Source: Shewanella sp. SNU WT4 (lineage in GTDB: Bacteria; Pseudomonadota; Gammaproteobacteria; Enterobacterales; Shewanellaceae). From it: 64,000 nt of DNA. The notes beneath the pieces were generated by a model. That model made no database searches, was not told the DNA's origin, and saw only the letters and a list, made by a program, of their open reading frames with translations. Numbering within the stretch: the first letter of the stretch is position 1; each line of letters starts with the position of its first letter. The DNA lies in NCBI RefSeq assembly GCF_006494715.1, contig NZ_CP041151.1:2356001-2420000 (forward strand), given 5' to 3'. Made by a program: the position numbers and the translations under genes. Positions 34,380-44,376 of this stretch are shown here, one piece after another.

Positions 34380-36431
34380 TTACACACCGATTTCAGCGCC
34401 ATCATCTTTACGTATCATAACAGTCGCCGAACGCGGCCGAATGGTAATCCCAGCGGGTGTGGCTTCACTCGCTTTAGCAGCATATGGCCAATTAGCAGGG
34501 TGCTGAATATTGATAAATAAGCTTTTGTAATCTGGCGTCATAGCAAAACCTGTCACTTCACTCTCATTAGGGCCGACAAAGAAACGCTTAAGCTGCACCT
34601 GCGTGCTGGAACTAACGACTTGCTGTTTTCCATTAGCATCCACTAAGGTCGATGGCACAATCGCCAGCATTTGATCATTAGTGTATGACGTTAATTCTTC
34701 CGCGCCATTATCGGTTTGAACCCATAAAATACCGCGCGCGTCGAACGCTAAACCATCAGGGCTGGCAAACTGATTTAAATCATCTAACCCAGACAAGTTA
34801 GTTTGCGCATCTGCCGCACTTGGCGCTCCAAATACAAAAATATCCCAGCTAAATTCAGTGGCGTTATCACCCTCATCCCAACGAATAATATGGCCAAATT
34901 TGTTATTTAAACGAGGGTTAGCAGGATTAGTGCTGTCTTTGCGTTTGGTGTTATTGGTTAAGGTTAAGTAGACACTGCCAGTCACAGGGTCGACCGCTAC
35001 CCACTCAGGTCTATCCATTGGCGTGGCACCGACTAAATCAGCCGCGCCTGCCGTATTTAAAATAATCGCGGCTTGTGAATCAAAATGACTGGCTAAATTG
35101 CTGCCATCTTGGGTAATGGCATCAAGGGTGAGTGGTAACCATTCACCCGTACCATTGTCGTTATATTTAGCCACATATAATGTGCCCGCGTTCATATACT
35201 TATCCCCAGTCGCTAAGCGGTTACTAGTGTTAGCATCTACAGGGTCCCATACCGCATCTGATACAAATTTATAGATATATTCAAACCGCGCATCGTGGCC
35301 GGAATAAAACGAGATAGCTTGGCCTGCCACGACATGGCCAAAGACACACCCTTCATGCCGAAAGCGCCCTAACGCCGTGCGTTTAACCGCGCGAGAATTG
35401 GGATTATAAGGATCGATTTCAACAATATAACCATGGCCATTAGCTTCGTTACGGTAATCTTGACTGGCATTAGCAGCTTCTGGCGTAATGTTAAAGCGGG
35501 CGAACTCATCAAGGCGCTCATCATCAGCTCCAGCTAAGTGCTCCCACCCATAACGACTAGTTGCTGTGGCAATACCAATACGAGATTGATCCGGCGTGAG
35601 TGTCCCTTTATTGAGAAAATATTCCGGCCAGTTTTCTTCACAGGTTAAATAAGTGCCCCAAGGCGTGCTGCCATTGCCGCAATTATTAAGGGTGCCACGC
35701 CCTTGGCTACCATCTGGTGAGTAGCGTGTTTCTAAATAGCTGGTATATGCTAAGGGGCCTGTAAAATCCATCACACTGGCCCCCGTAAAACGGCGGTTAT
35801 GAGCATCGTTCGCCACCACTTCCCACCAGCCATTATTGAGCTTAATGCGAACCACAGAGACACCATGGGCATTAATTTCCTTACGAATTTCATCAATAAG
35901 GCTGCGCTTGCCATTAGCATCAAAGGTGGGGCCGTTTGGATGCAGCGCAACCTCATCAATATACTCATGGTTAATACACAATAAGCCATCATCTCCCGCA
36001 TCATTTAATGGGAAAAAATGCATACCGTCATGATGCATACCGACCGAATTGGCTTGATCTTCACTGCTATTAGTACCGTCTGCCTTCCAAGCTGATGCTT
36101 TTGAATTAAGTGGCGTTCCCCAAGGCGCTAATACATAAGCTGAATATCCAACCGGCACAGCGACTGCATCGGTTTTAGAACCATCAATTGAGTTAAACCC
36201 TAGTACCGCCGAACTTTGCGGTGGTAAGGTTGGGATTGTTGGCGGCGTTATCACGACTTTATCATTAGCACCGCAAGCTGTGAGTCCCATACTGGTAAAT
36301 ACTGTCATAGCACTGATCCCAAGGCCACCTTTAATAAATTTACGCCGAGATACATGCTGTTCCAGCACTTGTTCAAACGGCATATTATTACTGAGATTAA
36401 AACGGCGCGGATCAAATGTGGCTTTACTCAT
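34380..36431 (-). CDS. PhoX-family (DUF839) alkaline phosphatase, Tat-exported lipoprotein
   Basis: The 683-residue protein has a twin-arginine motif SRRKFIKG (Arg29-Arg30), a hydrophobic stretch and a lipobox-like LTAC with Cys53. It would be a folded Tat substrate anchored in a membrane. The body is DUF839/PhoX-like: NHEYIDEV, NNCGNGSTPWGTYLTCEENW, GWEHLAGADDER and RHEGCVFG are conserved segments around the calcium/iron cofactor. PhoX enzymes release phosphate from organic phosphates. Its place beside the phn cluster supports a phosphorus-scavenging block. No convincing Pho box is seen upstream. Confidence 0.85.
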   Translation of the reverse strand: MSKATFDPRRFNLSNNMPFEQVLEQHVSRRKFIKGGLGISAMTVFTSMGLTACGANDKVVITPPTIPTLPPQSSAVLGFNSIDGSKTDAVAVPVGYSAYVLAPWGTPLNSKASAWKADGTNSSEDQANSVGMHHDGMHFFPLNDAGDDGLLCINHEYIDEVALHPNGPTFDANGKRSLIDEIRKEINAHGVSVVRIKLNNGWWEVVANDAHNRRFTGASVMDFTGPLAYTSYLETRYSPDGSQGRGTLNNCGNGSTPWGTYLTCEENWPEYFLNKGTLTPDQSRIGIATATSRYGWEHLAGADDERLDEFARFNITPEAANASQDYRNEANGHGYIVEIDPYNPNSRAVKRTALGRFRHEGCVFGHVVAGQAISFYSGHDARFEYIYKFVSDAVWDPVDANTSNRLATGDKYMNAGTLYVAKYNDNGTGEWLPLTLDAITQDGSNLASHFDSQAAIILNTAGAADLVGATPMDRPEWVAVDPVTGSVYLTLTNNTKRKDSTNPANPRLNNKFGHIIRWDEGDNATEFSWDIFVFGAPSAADAQTNLSGLDDLNQFASPDGLAFDARGILWVQTDNGAEELTSYTNDQMLAIVPSTLVDANGKQQVVSSSTQVQLKRFFVGPNESEVTGFAMTPDYKSLFINIQHPANWPYAAKASEATPAGITIRPRSATVMIRKDDGAEIGV

Positions 36432-37039
36432 AATGCATCCCTTAACAGCGTATAATTTATTATTGGCGAGAAATAAACTTACTTATAAAGCTAGTTTATG
36501 AGGTCAAGGTAAGCATTGAATGTGACATTTATGGGTGAATTTGATGACATAAAAATGGCAAATCAACACCAGCATTGCGCTTTCCCATCAATCCTTGCAA
36601 CGAGATTTATTTCAACACTATCAGTGCGTTAATTATGGGAAATTGGGTTGATAGGCTAAATTTAATTCAGGGATAAGCTAATAAATAGCTCGTGAGTTAG
36701 GTGCTAAAAACATAATAGAACTGCGGCATTCGATAAATAATCTAATCCAAGTTGCAGTATAAATTGGCTTGGTAGATCAGCAAACGGTTAAGTGAATATG
36801 CTAGATGAATGGCTAGTTACCAAGATTTAGCGGCTATTAATAAGTATTTTCAATTTTAGTCATGAGGTAACGGTGTCGTATGACAAGAGTCATTATTCAT
36901 CGGATGAACAAGCGAATTAAGCTTTCATTAAATGCTATTCATAACAAGCCATCACAGCACCGCTTAGGGTCTAGTTATAATGGAAATGTAGACACCCATA
37001 AAAATTGCATTACATTGATTTTAAAGTGTTTGTTGTCAT
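36432..37039. other. Intergenic region upstream of the PhoX-type gene
   Basis: About 600 bases without a supported gene. The first ~120 should hold the PhoX-type promoter; TGTCAT-like words occur but not with 11 bp spacing. Nothing else is recognised. Confidence 0.5.
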
Positions 37040-37342
37040 TCAATGAATCATGAAAAACAACCCCATGCTTACCAAAGTGGTGAGTAAGACATTGCGTGTA
37101 GTGTAAGCAAGGATAGTGGCAACAACGGCACATATTAAATAGCTGTTATCCAAGCTAAAATCGAGCGTACCTTCTTGTATAAACACAATCGGGGCGAATA
37201 TGGCCGTGAGTACCGCAGGCGCCGAGTAACTGAGAAAGGTTAACGTATTCTTACTTAATCGTACCGGTAGTTTAGGTTCAAGAAACAGGTATCGGCTGGC
37301 AAAGACCAATGCCGCCATGGAAATGATAGTTAACCAAATCAT
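37040..37342 (-). CDS. azlD: Branched-chain amino acid exporter subunit AzlD
   Basis: The ATG at 37342 overlaps the azlC stop (ATGA). The 100-residue protein has three to four membrane segments and the family pattern SRYLFLEPKLPVRL near residue 14 and TFLSYSAPAVLTAI. AzlD is the small partner of AzlC in branched-chain amino acid or analogue export. Confidence 0.88.
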   Translation of the reverse strand: MIWLTIISMAALVFASRYLFLEPKLPVRLSKNTLTFLSYSAPAVLTAIFAPIVFIQEGTLDFSLDNSYLICAVVATILAYTTRNVLLTTLVSMGLFFMIH

Positions 37343-38055
37343 GCGTTCTCTCCCGTGAGTTTGGCGTAAAGTGCACCGCTCGCCATACCCAGTAGCGCCG
37401 CTATAATTAACCCACCTTCGATATTCATAAGTTCGCACACTAGACTTGTGACTAAGGACATCAACACACACAAAAGAAAGGATGGTTTTTTCACTGATGG
37501 AACGACTATGGCAATAAACGTGGCCGCGATAGCAAAATCTAGTCCCCAACTGTCTAAATTCGGTAAACTTTGCCCCGCCACTATTCCGGCGGCGGTTGCG
37601 ATATTCCAGCCTAAATAAAAACTAAAGCCACCGCCAAATGCAAACCAAGGGTCCAACTTATGTTGATTACCTTGATTGCTAATGGCAAATAGCTCATCTG
37701 TGAGTAAAAAACCTAAGGTCAGTCGCCATTTAAGGGGCATAGGACTTATCTGTTCACGCATGGCCATGCCATAGAGAAAGTGCCTTGATGTGATAAGTAA
37801 GGTGGTGATTAAAATGCTAGTTAACCCAATCCCAGATTTAATCATACCAACCGCCACTAATTGAGCCGCGCCTGCAAAAACTAAGGCTGACATAGCTTGG
37901 CTTTCAAACGCTGATAATCCAGCATCGAGTGCAAAAGAGCCTGCAAGGATCCCCCAAGGGATCACCGCGATAGTAAGCGGGAGTATCATTAACGCGCCTT
38001 TAAAAAAAGTATCAAGTTTACTGCTGGTGACTGTCTGTTCTGATTGAGCTTCCAT
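37339..38055 (-). CDS. azlC: Branched-chain amino acid exporter subunit AzlC
   Basis: An inner-membrane protein of about 238 residues with the AzlC signature stretches IPWGILAGSFALDAG, FAGAAQLVAVG, TSRHFLYGMAMRE and FLLTDELFAI. The ATG at 38055 is taken; a GTG at 38070 is an alternative, and neither has a clear ribosome site. It overlaps azlD by four bases, so the pair is co-translated and should form the permease complex that exports branched-chain amino acids. Confidence 0.88.
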   Translation of the reverse strand: MEAQSEQTVTSSKLDTFFKGALMILPLTIAVIPWGILAGSFALDAGLSAFESQAMSALVFAGAAQLVAVGMIKSGIGLTSILITTLLITSRHFLYGMAMREQISPMPLKWRLTLGFLLTDELFAISNQGNQHKLDPWFAFGGGFSFYLGWNIATAAGIVAGQSLPNLDSWGLDFAIAATFIAIVVPSVKKPSFLLCVLMSLVTSLVCELMNIEGGLIIAALLGMASGALYAKLTGENA

Positions 38056-38524
38056 TCGTCGGTCGACCACAATAGTAAGTGCGTGACAGATAAATTAACG
38101 CATTTAGCATTTGTTAGCTTGTACAAATTTACATTTGAATTCATTAGCATATTGAAGAAGTTTCTAAGATGCCATGCTTTCGGGGGGAATACTTTACTCA
38201 CAGAGCGTTACTTGATTCCGCGGCAGAAATTACCTGCATGGCCGATAACAGCACATAGCCACTAGCCTAGCGACTTGAATGCGTTAATTAACGCAGATAA
38301 TGAATAGCTATGGCGTCATCATGACTGCTTTGATTTAATTGCACTAGGCTGCCCGATTGCATTCATCAAGCAGCATGATTGACTGCCTATCATTTTCATA
38401 ATAAATGTTGAGCTACAACAGTTATGTTTAACAATTTAAGTGTTGAACGAGCCAAACATATGATTCAACAGCGCCGTTTGCTTACAAGGCTATTGCTGTC
38501 AGGCAGTTCAACGGCTGCAACACA
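38056..38524. other. Intergenic region between azlC and the signalling operon
   Basis: About 470 bases with no supported gene. It carries the azlCD promoter on its left side and the end of the signalling operon on its right. I see no strong terminator hairpin. Confidence 0.5.
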
Positions 38525-39634
38525 TTAAAAAAATTCGACACCATCGGTCACAACTTGCTCCTGCATGAGCTCCAAACCTTCAGGCGGAGTGTGCAACTCG
38601 TTTATCAACTGGCGCAGTGATTCACTGTTATTGTTGAGCGCCAGAAATTCTTGACTGATACGCTCACTGTAACCATCAAGCACTGCGTTTATCCTGTCTT
38701 CTTCCTCTTCATCCAGCCCAGTAATAATCCCCAGTGACACTATGGTATTTTTGATTTCTTCATTCATGGAACTGAATAACTCCATCATTTTATCCATGGC
38801 TTCAGCGTTTTGAATTTCGATATTGGCGACTTGGGACAGCAGTTTTTCCTCAATCAGTACCGACTTAATACCGGCTTCCAGCGCATCCATGAAGATAGCT
38901 ATGGTATCTATCATTTCCCCGACGTTACGAGCCAGCAAGGTTGCATGATCCCAACGGAAAATGGCCCTGTCATTACCGAACGAATGGATGCGCTCGATTT
39001 TGCCCGACATTTGCAGGATTTCATCTTCCAACTGACTGACATTGTAGTTAGTGGACAATAATTTTATGCCGTTGCCTGTGTCGATTTTCAACACGCACGA
39101 TAACTCGATTTCATTAGCAATGCGGAAAAAACAATGGGTCAGAGTATCCATGTTGAGCATAAACAGGCTGGCCTGTATAAAGCGGCTAATACTCTGAATT
39201 TTGGCAGCCGAGGTCTGTACACCCAGCACCAGTAGATGCGTCATGCGCAGATCTTGATTAACAGATTTACGCAGTTGAACCTGTTGCTGCACCTGACTCA
39301 CTTTGAGCTTGAGCTCGTCGACATCGAAGGGTTTATTGATGTAATCATTACCGCCCGCGCCATAGGCAGCCAAGCGGTCTTCCAAAGACTGATACGATGA
39401 CAGGAAAATAATAGGTGTGGTTTGAGTATCTTGTCGGGCTCTTAACTGGCGGCAGACCTCGTAACCATCTATGCCTGGCAGGTTGATATCAAGGATCACT
39501 AGATCAGGCTGACATTCACCGATTAACTCAAGGCCTTGTTCGCCGCTCCCTACCAAAGTAACTGCGTATGCTGACAAGATGTTTTGCAGCATAAGTTGTG
39601 AAGTACGGTCGTCCTCGATGATCAGTATATTCAT
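38525..39634 (-). CDS. Response regulator with uncharacterised C-terminal output domain
   Basis: Residues 1-120 are a receiver domain: the acidic pair in IIEDD, the phosphorylated Asp in LVILDINLPGIDG (near residue 52) and the lysine in INKPFDVDEL. The remaining ~245 residues are soluble and helical and match no output domain I recognise; there is no helix-turn-helix and no GGDEF, EAL or HD-GYP motif. It is the last gene of the operon with two hybrid kinases and a binding protein, 169 bases after the second kinase. It probably receives phosphate from them. Confidence 0.75.
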   Translation of the reverse strand: MNILIIEDDRTSQLMLQNILSAYAVTLVGSGEQGLELIGECQPDLVILDINLPGIDGYEVCRQLRARQDTQTTPIIFLSSYQSLEDRLAAYGAGGNDYINKPFDVDELKLKVSQVQQQVQLRKSVNQDLRMTHLLVLGVQTSAAKIQSISRFIQASLFMLNMDTLTHCFFRIANEIELSCVLKIDTGNGIKLLSTNYNVSQLEDEILQMSGKIERIHSFGNDRAIFRWDHATLLARNVGEMIDTIAIFMDALEAGIKSVLIEEKLLSQVANIEIQNAEAMDKMMELFSSMNEEIKNTIVSLGIITGLDEEEEDRINAVLDGYSERISQEFLALNNNSESLRQLINELHTPPEGLELMQEQVVTDGVEFF

Positions 39635-39679
39635 GACTATCTGCCTTATTCCTTAAGAGTCTCATTCAATCCAGTGACA

Positions 39680-39850
39680 TCAATTATTCATGACCATATA
39701 CAGTGCCGCAAAACCTTGTAGTAAAGATGGCGTGGCTTGCTGGCTATGGTGTTTTTTCTGGCTAATCCGCCCTTGGCGATATCGCTCAATGCCATTATTC
39801 ATATTAGCGCAAGTGTCTTTGATGCAATGAGCTGCCTTGTTCTGTCTCGC
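39680..39850 (-). pseudogene. Decayed Hpt domain detached from the upstream kinase
   Basis: In a different frame from the kinase end, the minus strand reads [12 protein letters not shown] and, later, GFAALYMVMNN. These match [14 protein letters not shown] and [12 protein letters not shown] of the intact Hpt domain of the paralogous kinase encoded at 44373-47858. The phosphotransfer histidine survives. The start of the domain and its middle are shortened and out of frame. Confidence 0.6.
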
Positions 39851-42800
39851 TGGCAGCAAGTTGACAATGAGCCGGCAACCATTCACTCAGAGCGCGTTGT
39901 AATTTAGCGGGATCTATGGGTTTGGCGATATAATCACTCATTCCCGCCCCAAGACATAGTTCACGATCGCCTTGCATGGCATTGGCTGTCATAGCGATGA
40001 TGGGAATTGCATGGTTTTGAACCTGTGACTGCTCATCGCGAATATGCCGACTGGCTTCATAACCATCCATCACTGGCATCTGACAGTCCATAAACACTAA
40101 ATCATAAGCGGTTTTCGTAAGGGCAATTAACGCTTCTTGGCCGTTATTGGCCACATCAATACGCACTGCAAATTTGCTCAGCAGTCCCTTAGCCACCAGC
40201 TGGTTGGTCATATTGTCTTCCACTACCAATACTCGGGCATTAAATTGAGGCAGTTCACGTCCTGTATGCTGGCTAGCCGATTCGACGCTCTCTGGCGTGA
40301 TCCGCGCGACTTTTAGTAACTCGTTGTAAAGCAAAGACTGCTCTATAGGCTTATTGTGGAAGCCGTCAAACCCTGCAGCCTCGAACTTTTGCGCATCGCT
40401 GCGTTGACCCGAAGTATTGAGTAACAGTAAGCGGGTAGTGTTAATGCTAAGGTCAGCTTTAATTGCCCTCCCCAGCTGCAAGCCATCCATGGTGGGCATT
40501 TGCCTATCAATGATGGCAATTGTGTAAGGGTCGCCCTCATTAGCGGCATCATGCAAAGCAACCAGCGCGGCCGCGGCATTATCAACCCAAAGGTGGTCTA
40601 TTTGCCAATGGCTCAGTAACTGCTCCAACAATCGACCATTCGTGGCATTGTCATCGACTATCAATAGCTTTTGTGCGGTCAAATCTGTTCTGACCGGCTC
40701 AGGAGGCTGAGCCTTAGCGCGCGCGAGATTAAGGGTAAACCAGAAGGTAGAACCCTTGCCCAATACGCTTGTCACGCCAATTTCACCGCCCATCATTTCC
40801 ACTAATTGTTTGCAAATCGCTAATCCTAGCCCTGTACCACCATACTTGCGGGTCGTGGAGCCATCGGCTTGGCTAAAACGATCAAACAGCCCTCTTTGCT
40901 GCTCTTCGCTCAAGCCTATACCAGTATCTGTGATGTCAAATCGTACCCAAGAATGGGTTTCACTTTGTTGCTGCACGCTGTAATAAACAGCCACTTCACC
41001 GCGCTCGGTAAACTTAATGGCGTTGCCCAGCAAGTTAGTCAGTATTTGGCGCAAACGACCGGGATCGGCGCAAAACCATTGATGAAGTAATGGGCTTGCA
41101 GGTGAAATCAGCTCTAAGTTTTTATCATGGGCTTGCAGTGCAATCGCCTTGCTCAATTCACTTATCATCTGTTCAAAATCAAAATCTATGGCTTCAAGCT
41201 CAAGTTTGCCGGCTTCTATTTTGGAAAAATCGAGAATGTCATTGAGTAAGGTCAGTAAAGACTCGGCGCTGCTTTTGACTGTTTTGGCATAGTTATGCTG
41301 CTCGGCATTAAGGTTAGTATCCAGTAGCAGATTGTTCATCCCTATCACGCCATTCATCGGAGTTCTAATTTCATGACTCATGTTGGCCAAAAATTCGCTT
41401 TTGGCACGGTTAGCCGATTCCGCCTCTTCCTTAGCCATTTGGATAGACACTTCGGCTAATTTGCTCGCGGTGATGTCGGTGCGGATGGCAATATAACTTT
41501 CGGGCTTATTGGCACTGTTCATGAAGGGAACTATGGTGGTATGGACCCAATACAAATGACCATCTTTGGCCTGATTGCAAATCTCGGCATTCCAGGTGAT
41601 ACCACGGCTAATGGAGCGGTACATATCTTTAAAAAATTGCGGATCGTGATGACCTGAATTTAACAGACGATGATTTTGCCCCAATAGCTCAGTTTCACTA
41701 AAGCCACTAATTTCACAAAACTTATTATTAACAAAGGTGATATTGCCCCTGACATCTGTGATGGCGACAATGGCATGTTGGTCGAGGGCAAACTTCTGTT
41801 TGGCTAAGTCTGCGAGCGCTTTTTGAGTTTCAAGATGACTCGCTTTTAGTGACGCTTCATATTCAAAGCGTTTTTGATTCATCACGTTAAATGCTTGTGC
41901 TAATTCTTCAGTTTCATCGTTAGCCGTTATCGTGATTTTTTCATTAAAATTGCCACCTGCGGCTATTTTCACAACGGCTTTAAGCAACATTTGAATGGGA
42001 TAGCTGATTTTTCGTGATATATAAAATGCAGTCAAACCGGCGATCACCGATATCAACAAACCAATTAACAACAGCTTGATTTTTAATTGCTCTGCGGCGG
42101 CAAAAGCCTCGGCAACATCCACTTTAACTACAAAGCCAAAATTCAATTCCGGGATAGCGCGCCAAGCGGCTAAAACCTTGTCACCTTTATAGTCGACAGA
42201 AAGCCCAGAGCCTCTCTCTCCTTGGACAGCTCGTTGCAGTGGCACAGCTAAGGCACTGCCAATTGGGTAACTTAGATTAAACGCCGCAGACGCTGAACGT
42301 CTTAACGGCGTAATAACCGTGGCATAATTGTCTTCAAGCTTACCAATAACCACTTCACCAGTTTGTTTAAGGCCTGAATAATCGGCAGATAAATCATTGT
42401 AGCGATCGGTATTCACTTGAAACGCCAACACTCCTATCAGTGCTTCCCCTTGAAAAACTGGCGCGGCAATAAAGGCGCTATGTAACTCAATGCCCGCTTT
42501 GTTGGTGCTAATGGGTTGGGCTTGGGGTTTGGCTTGATCTTGCTTCAAATTCCATTGCGAGGGCGAATAAGGTTTGAATTCACTGGTTTTGGTTTCAAGT
42601 AAAGTCGCGGCATCATCAAAAGACTCAGCCAGTAATGTGTCTTTATACGCGCCAGTTTTCAAGTTGGTTGCAAAATCAGTTTCATGGGCGATGCTAAACA
42701 CGACATCCCCCTCTGGATTGATGAGAAAAATATCATAGCCCCCCATGCGGGCTAAAATCTGCGAAAAACCATCACGATAAAAAGCATCAGTTGTCTTATA

Positions 42801-43076
42801 GTCATCACTATCAACCCCGAGCTTAAAGCTCGCTGACAACTTAGATAAGGCTTCTGCAGTCCAGGGATTTGACGCAAAACTCGACAAGCCTTCCTCATGA
42901 TTTTCAATATGATCATAAAATTGCATGGCTTTATAATCAGCAATACTATTTAAGGTGTTTTCCACCTCACTTTTAAGCGAGCCAACCGCATTATCGGTCG
43001 CGATATAAGTAAGTAGTCCAACAGAAACCGTGGTGAGCAACACAAAGGTGAATGAGATTTTATTTTGAATGTTCAA
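39804..43076 (-). CDS. Hybrid sensor histidine kinase (Cache, HAMP, PAS, HisKA, HATPase, two receivers)
   Basis: This 1090-residue inner-membrane protein has membrane segments at ~8-27 and ~333-353 around a periplasmic Cache-type sensor. HAMP (~355-410) and PAS (~425-540) domains follow. HisKA has His568 in [10 protein letters not shown], then HATPase_c ([16 protein letters not shown]) and two receivers ([22 protein letters not shown] with [11 protein letters not shown]). Its start overlaps the binding-protein gene by 17 bases. The paralog encoded upstream in the operon has a C-terminal Hpt; this one ends early because its Hpt region is frameshifted. It may hand phosphate to the response regulator directly. 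Confidence 0.88.
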   Translation of the reverse strand: MNIQNKISFTFVLLTTVSVGLLTYIATDNAVGSLKSEVENTLNSIADYKAMQFYDHIENHEEGLSSFASNPWTAEALSKLSASFKLGVDSDDYKTTDAFYRDGFSQILARMGGYDIFLINPEGDVVFSIAHETDFATNLKTGAYKDTLLAESFDDAATLLETKTSEFKPYSPSQWNLKQDQAKPQAQPISTNKAGIELHSAFIAAPVFQGEALIGVLAFQVNTDRYNDLSADYSGLKQTGEVVIGKLEDNYATVITPLRRSASAAFNLSYPIGSALAVPLQRAVQGERGSGLSVDYKGDKVLAAWRAIPELNFGFVVKVDVAEAFAAAEQLKIKLLLIGLLISVIAGLTAFYISRKISYPIQMLLKAVVKIAAGGNFNEKITITANDETEELAQAFNVMNQKRFEYEASLKASHLETQKALADLAKQKFALDQHAIVAITDVRGNITFVNNKFCEISGFSETELLGQNHRLLNSGHHDPQFFKDMYRSISRGITWNAEICNQAKDGHLYWVHTTIVPFMNSANKPESYIAIRTDITASKLAEVSIQMAKEEAESANRAKSEFLANMSHEIRTPMNGVIGMNNLLLDTNLNAEQHNYAKTVKSSAESLLTLLNDILDFSKIEAGKLELEAIDFDFEQMISELSKAIALQAHDKNLELISPASPLLHQWFCADPGRLRQILTNLLGNAIKFTERGEVAVYYSVQQQSETHSWVRFDITDTGIGLSEEQQRGLFDRFSQADGSTTRKYGGTGLGLAICKQLVEMMGGEIGVTSVLGKGSTFWFTLNLARAKAQPPEPVRTDLTAQKLLIVDDNATNGRLLEQLLSHWQIDHLWVDNAAAALVALHDAANEGDPYTIAIIDRQMPTMDGLQLGRAIKADLSINTTRLLLLNTSGQRSDAQKFEAAGFDGFHNKPIEQSLLYNELLKVARITPESVESASQHTGRELPQFNARVLVVEDNMTNQLVAKGLLSKFAVRIDVANNGQEALIALTKTAYDLVFMDCQMPVMDGYEASRHIRDEQSQVQNHAIPIIAMTANAMQGDRELCLGAGMSDYIAKPIDPAKLQRALSEWLPAHCQLAASETEQGSSLHQRHLR

Positions 43077-44376
43077 AATATTGCCCCTCCATTGTTGTCA
43101 TTGGTGCTGAACTAACCCTTGGTGGCGCGGCCCAACTTTCCCCCCAGCCTTGATATAAGGTGTTTAGATATTCATTCCACTGCTCAATGGTTTGGTAAGA
43201 GGGAAATGGCAAAGGTCTGATAGGCTTTTGTTGCGACCACACAATATCAAACTGACCATCTTCACGTATTTGGCCGATATAAAGCGGTTTCCACAGATGA
43301 TTATTAATAGCGCTAATAATGACGTTACCCTCGGGGGCGTCATAGCTCACGCCTTTCAAGAATTGTCTAAGTGTGGACGGGTCAGTGGTGTTGGCGGCTT
43401 GAACAGCGCTCGACCATAAATAGACACCAACATAGCCGGCCTCCATCGCAGCATTGGTCGTTCTACTCTCACCGTACTTGTATTTAAAACGCGCCACAAA
43501 GGCTTTGTTAACAGCGGAAGGCAAGCTTTGAAAGTAGTTCCAGGCACTGTAATGGCCCGCCATGGCTTTGATATCTAAGTGAAGCAGTTCGTCTTCGGCA
43601 ATACTAAAGGACATGACTGGGATATTAATGTTCTTTTGATTTAATTGTTTGAAGAAAGGTAAATTACTGCCGCCATTAATGGTATTTAGAATAATATCCG
43701 CGTTGCTGCGCAAAATAGCATCTGTCATGTCATCGCTATTCATATCTCCTAACGGGATATAATATTCGCCTACGACTTCAGCCCCTAAAGCAATCAGCTG
43801 TTTTTTAATGATCTTATTTGCCGAGCGCGGAAACACATAGTCAGAGCCCGCCAGAAAAACCCGTTTACCATGGTTTTCCACACTCCACTTAACGGCGGGC
43901 ATGATTTGTTGGTTAGGCGTAGCGCCGGTATATATGATGTTGGTCGATTGCTCCAAGCCTTCGTACTGGACGGGGTAAAACAGCAGATGATCATGTTTTT
44001 CCACGACATGTTTCATTTCTTTGCGACTTGCTGATGTCCATCCACCAAAAATAACCGCCACCTTTTTTTGGGTAATGAGCGCCTCGGCCTCCCGCGCAAA
44101 AGCCGGCCAATCTGACGCGCCATCAACAACAACAGCTTCTATCTGGCGCCCTAATAGCCCGCCACTGGCATTAATTTCATCAATCGCCATTAAGGTAGCA
44201 TCGACTACCGACTTTTCACTAATCGCCATGGTGCCCGTTAATGAGTGCAACACCCCGACTTTGATTGTTTCTGACTTTTCAGTACAACTTGCCACCATAA
44301 TGCAGCATAAAGCACAAAAAAATAGGGTCGTAATAGTGCGTATGACGGCACTCGCTGCCGGCAAAGAGTGGGTCAT
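43060..44376 (-). CDS. UrtA/FmdD-like periplasmic binding lipoprotein within a signalling operon
   Basis: The ATG at 44376 overlaps the upstream kinase stop (ATGA). The 438-residue protein has a lipoprotein signal with Cys31 (CCIMVASC). It reads as a type-1 periplasmic binding protein of the urea/short-chain amide group (VGVLHSLTGTMAISE, NASGGLLGRQIEAVVVDGASDWP, FYPVQYEGLE). In ABC systems such proteins deliver amides or urea. Here there is no permease, and the gene is wedged between two sensor kinases, overlapping both. It more likely binds a ligand and presents it to their periplasmic domains. The ligand is unknown. Confidence 0.82.
   Translation of the reverse strand: MTHSLPAASAVIRTITTLFFCALCCIMVASCTEKSETIKVGVLHSLTGTMAISEKSVVDATLMAIDEINASGGLLGRQIEAVVVDGASDWPAFAREAEALITQKKVAVIFGGWTSASRKEMKHVVEKHDHLLFYPVQYEGLEQSTNIIYTGATPNQQIMPAVKWSVENHGKRVFLAGSDYVFPRSANKIIKKQLIALGAEVVGEYYIPLGDMNSDDMTDAILRSNADIILNTINGGSNLPFFKQLNQKNINIPVMSFSIAEDELLHLDIKAMAGHYSAWNYFQSLPSAVNKAFVARFKYKYGESRTTNAAMEAGYVGVYLWSSAVQAANTTDPSTLRQFLKGVSYDAPEGNVIISAINNHLWKPLYIGQIREDGQFDIVWSQQKPIRPLPFPSYQTIEQWNEYLNTLYQGWGESWAAPPRVSSAPMTTMEGQYFEHSK

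Noticed and set aside
36432..36560. Possible Pho box before the PhoX-type gene
   Set aside because: ATGTCAT and TGTCAC words occur on the minus strand but without the 11 bp repeat spacing or a good second half.
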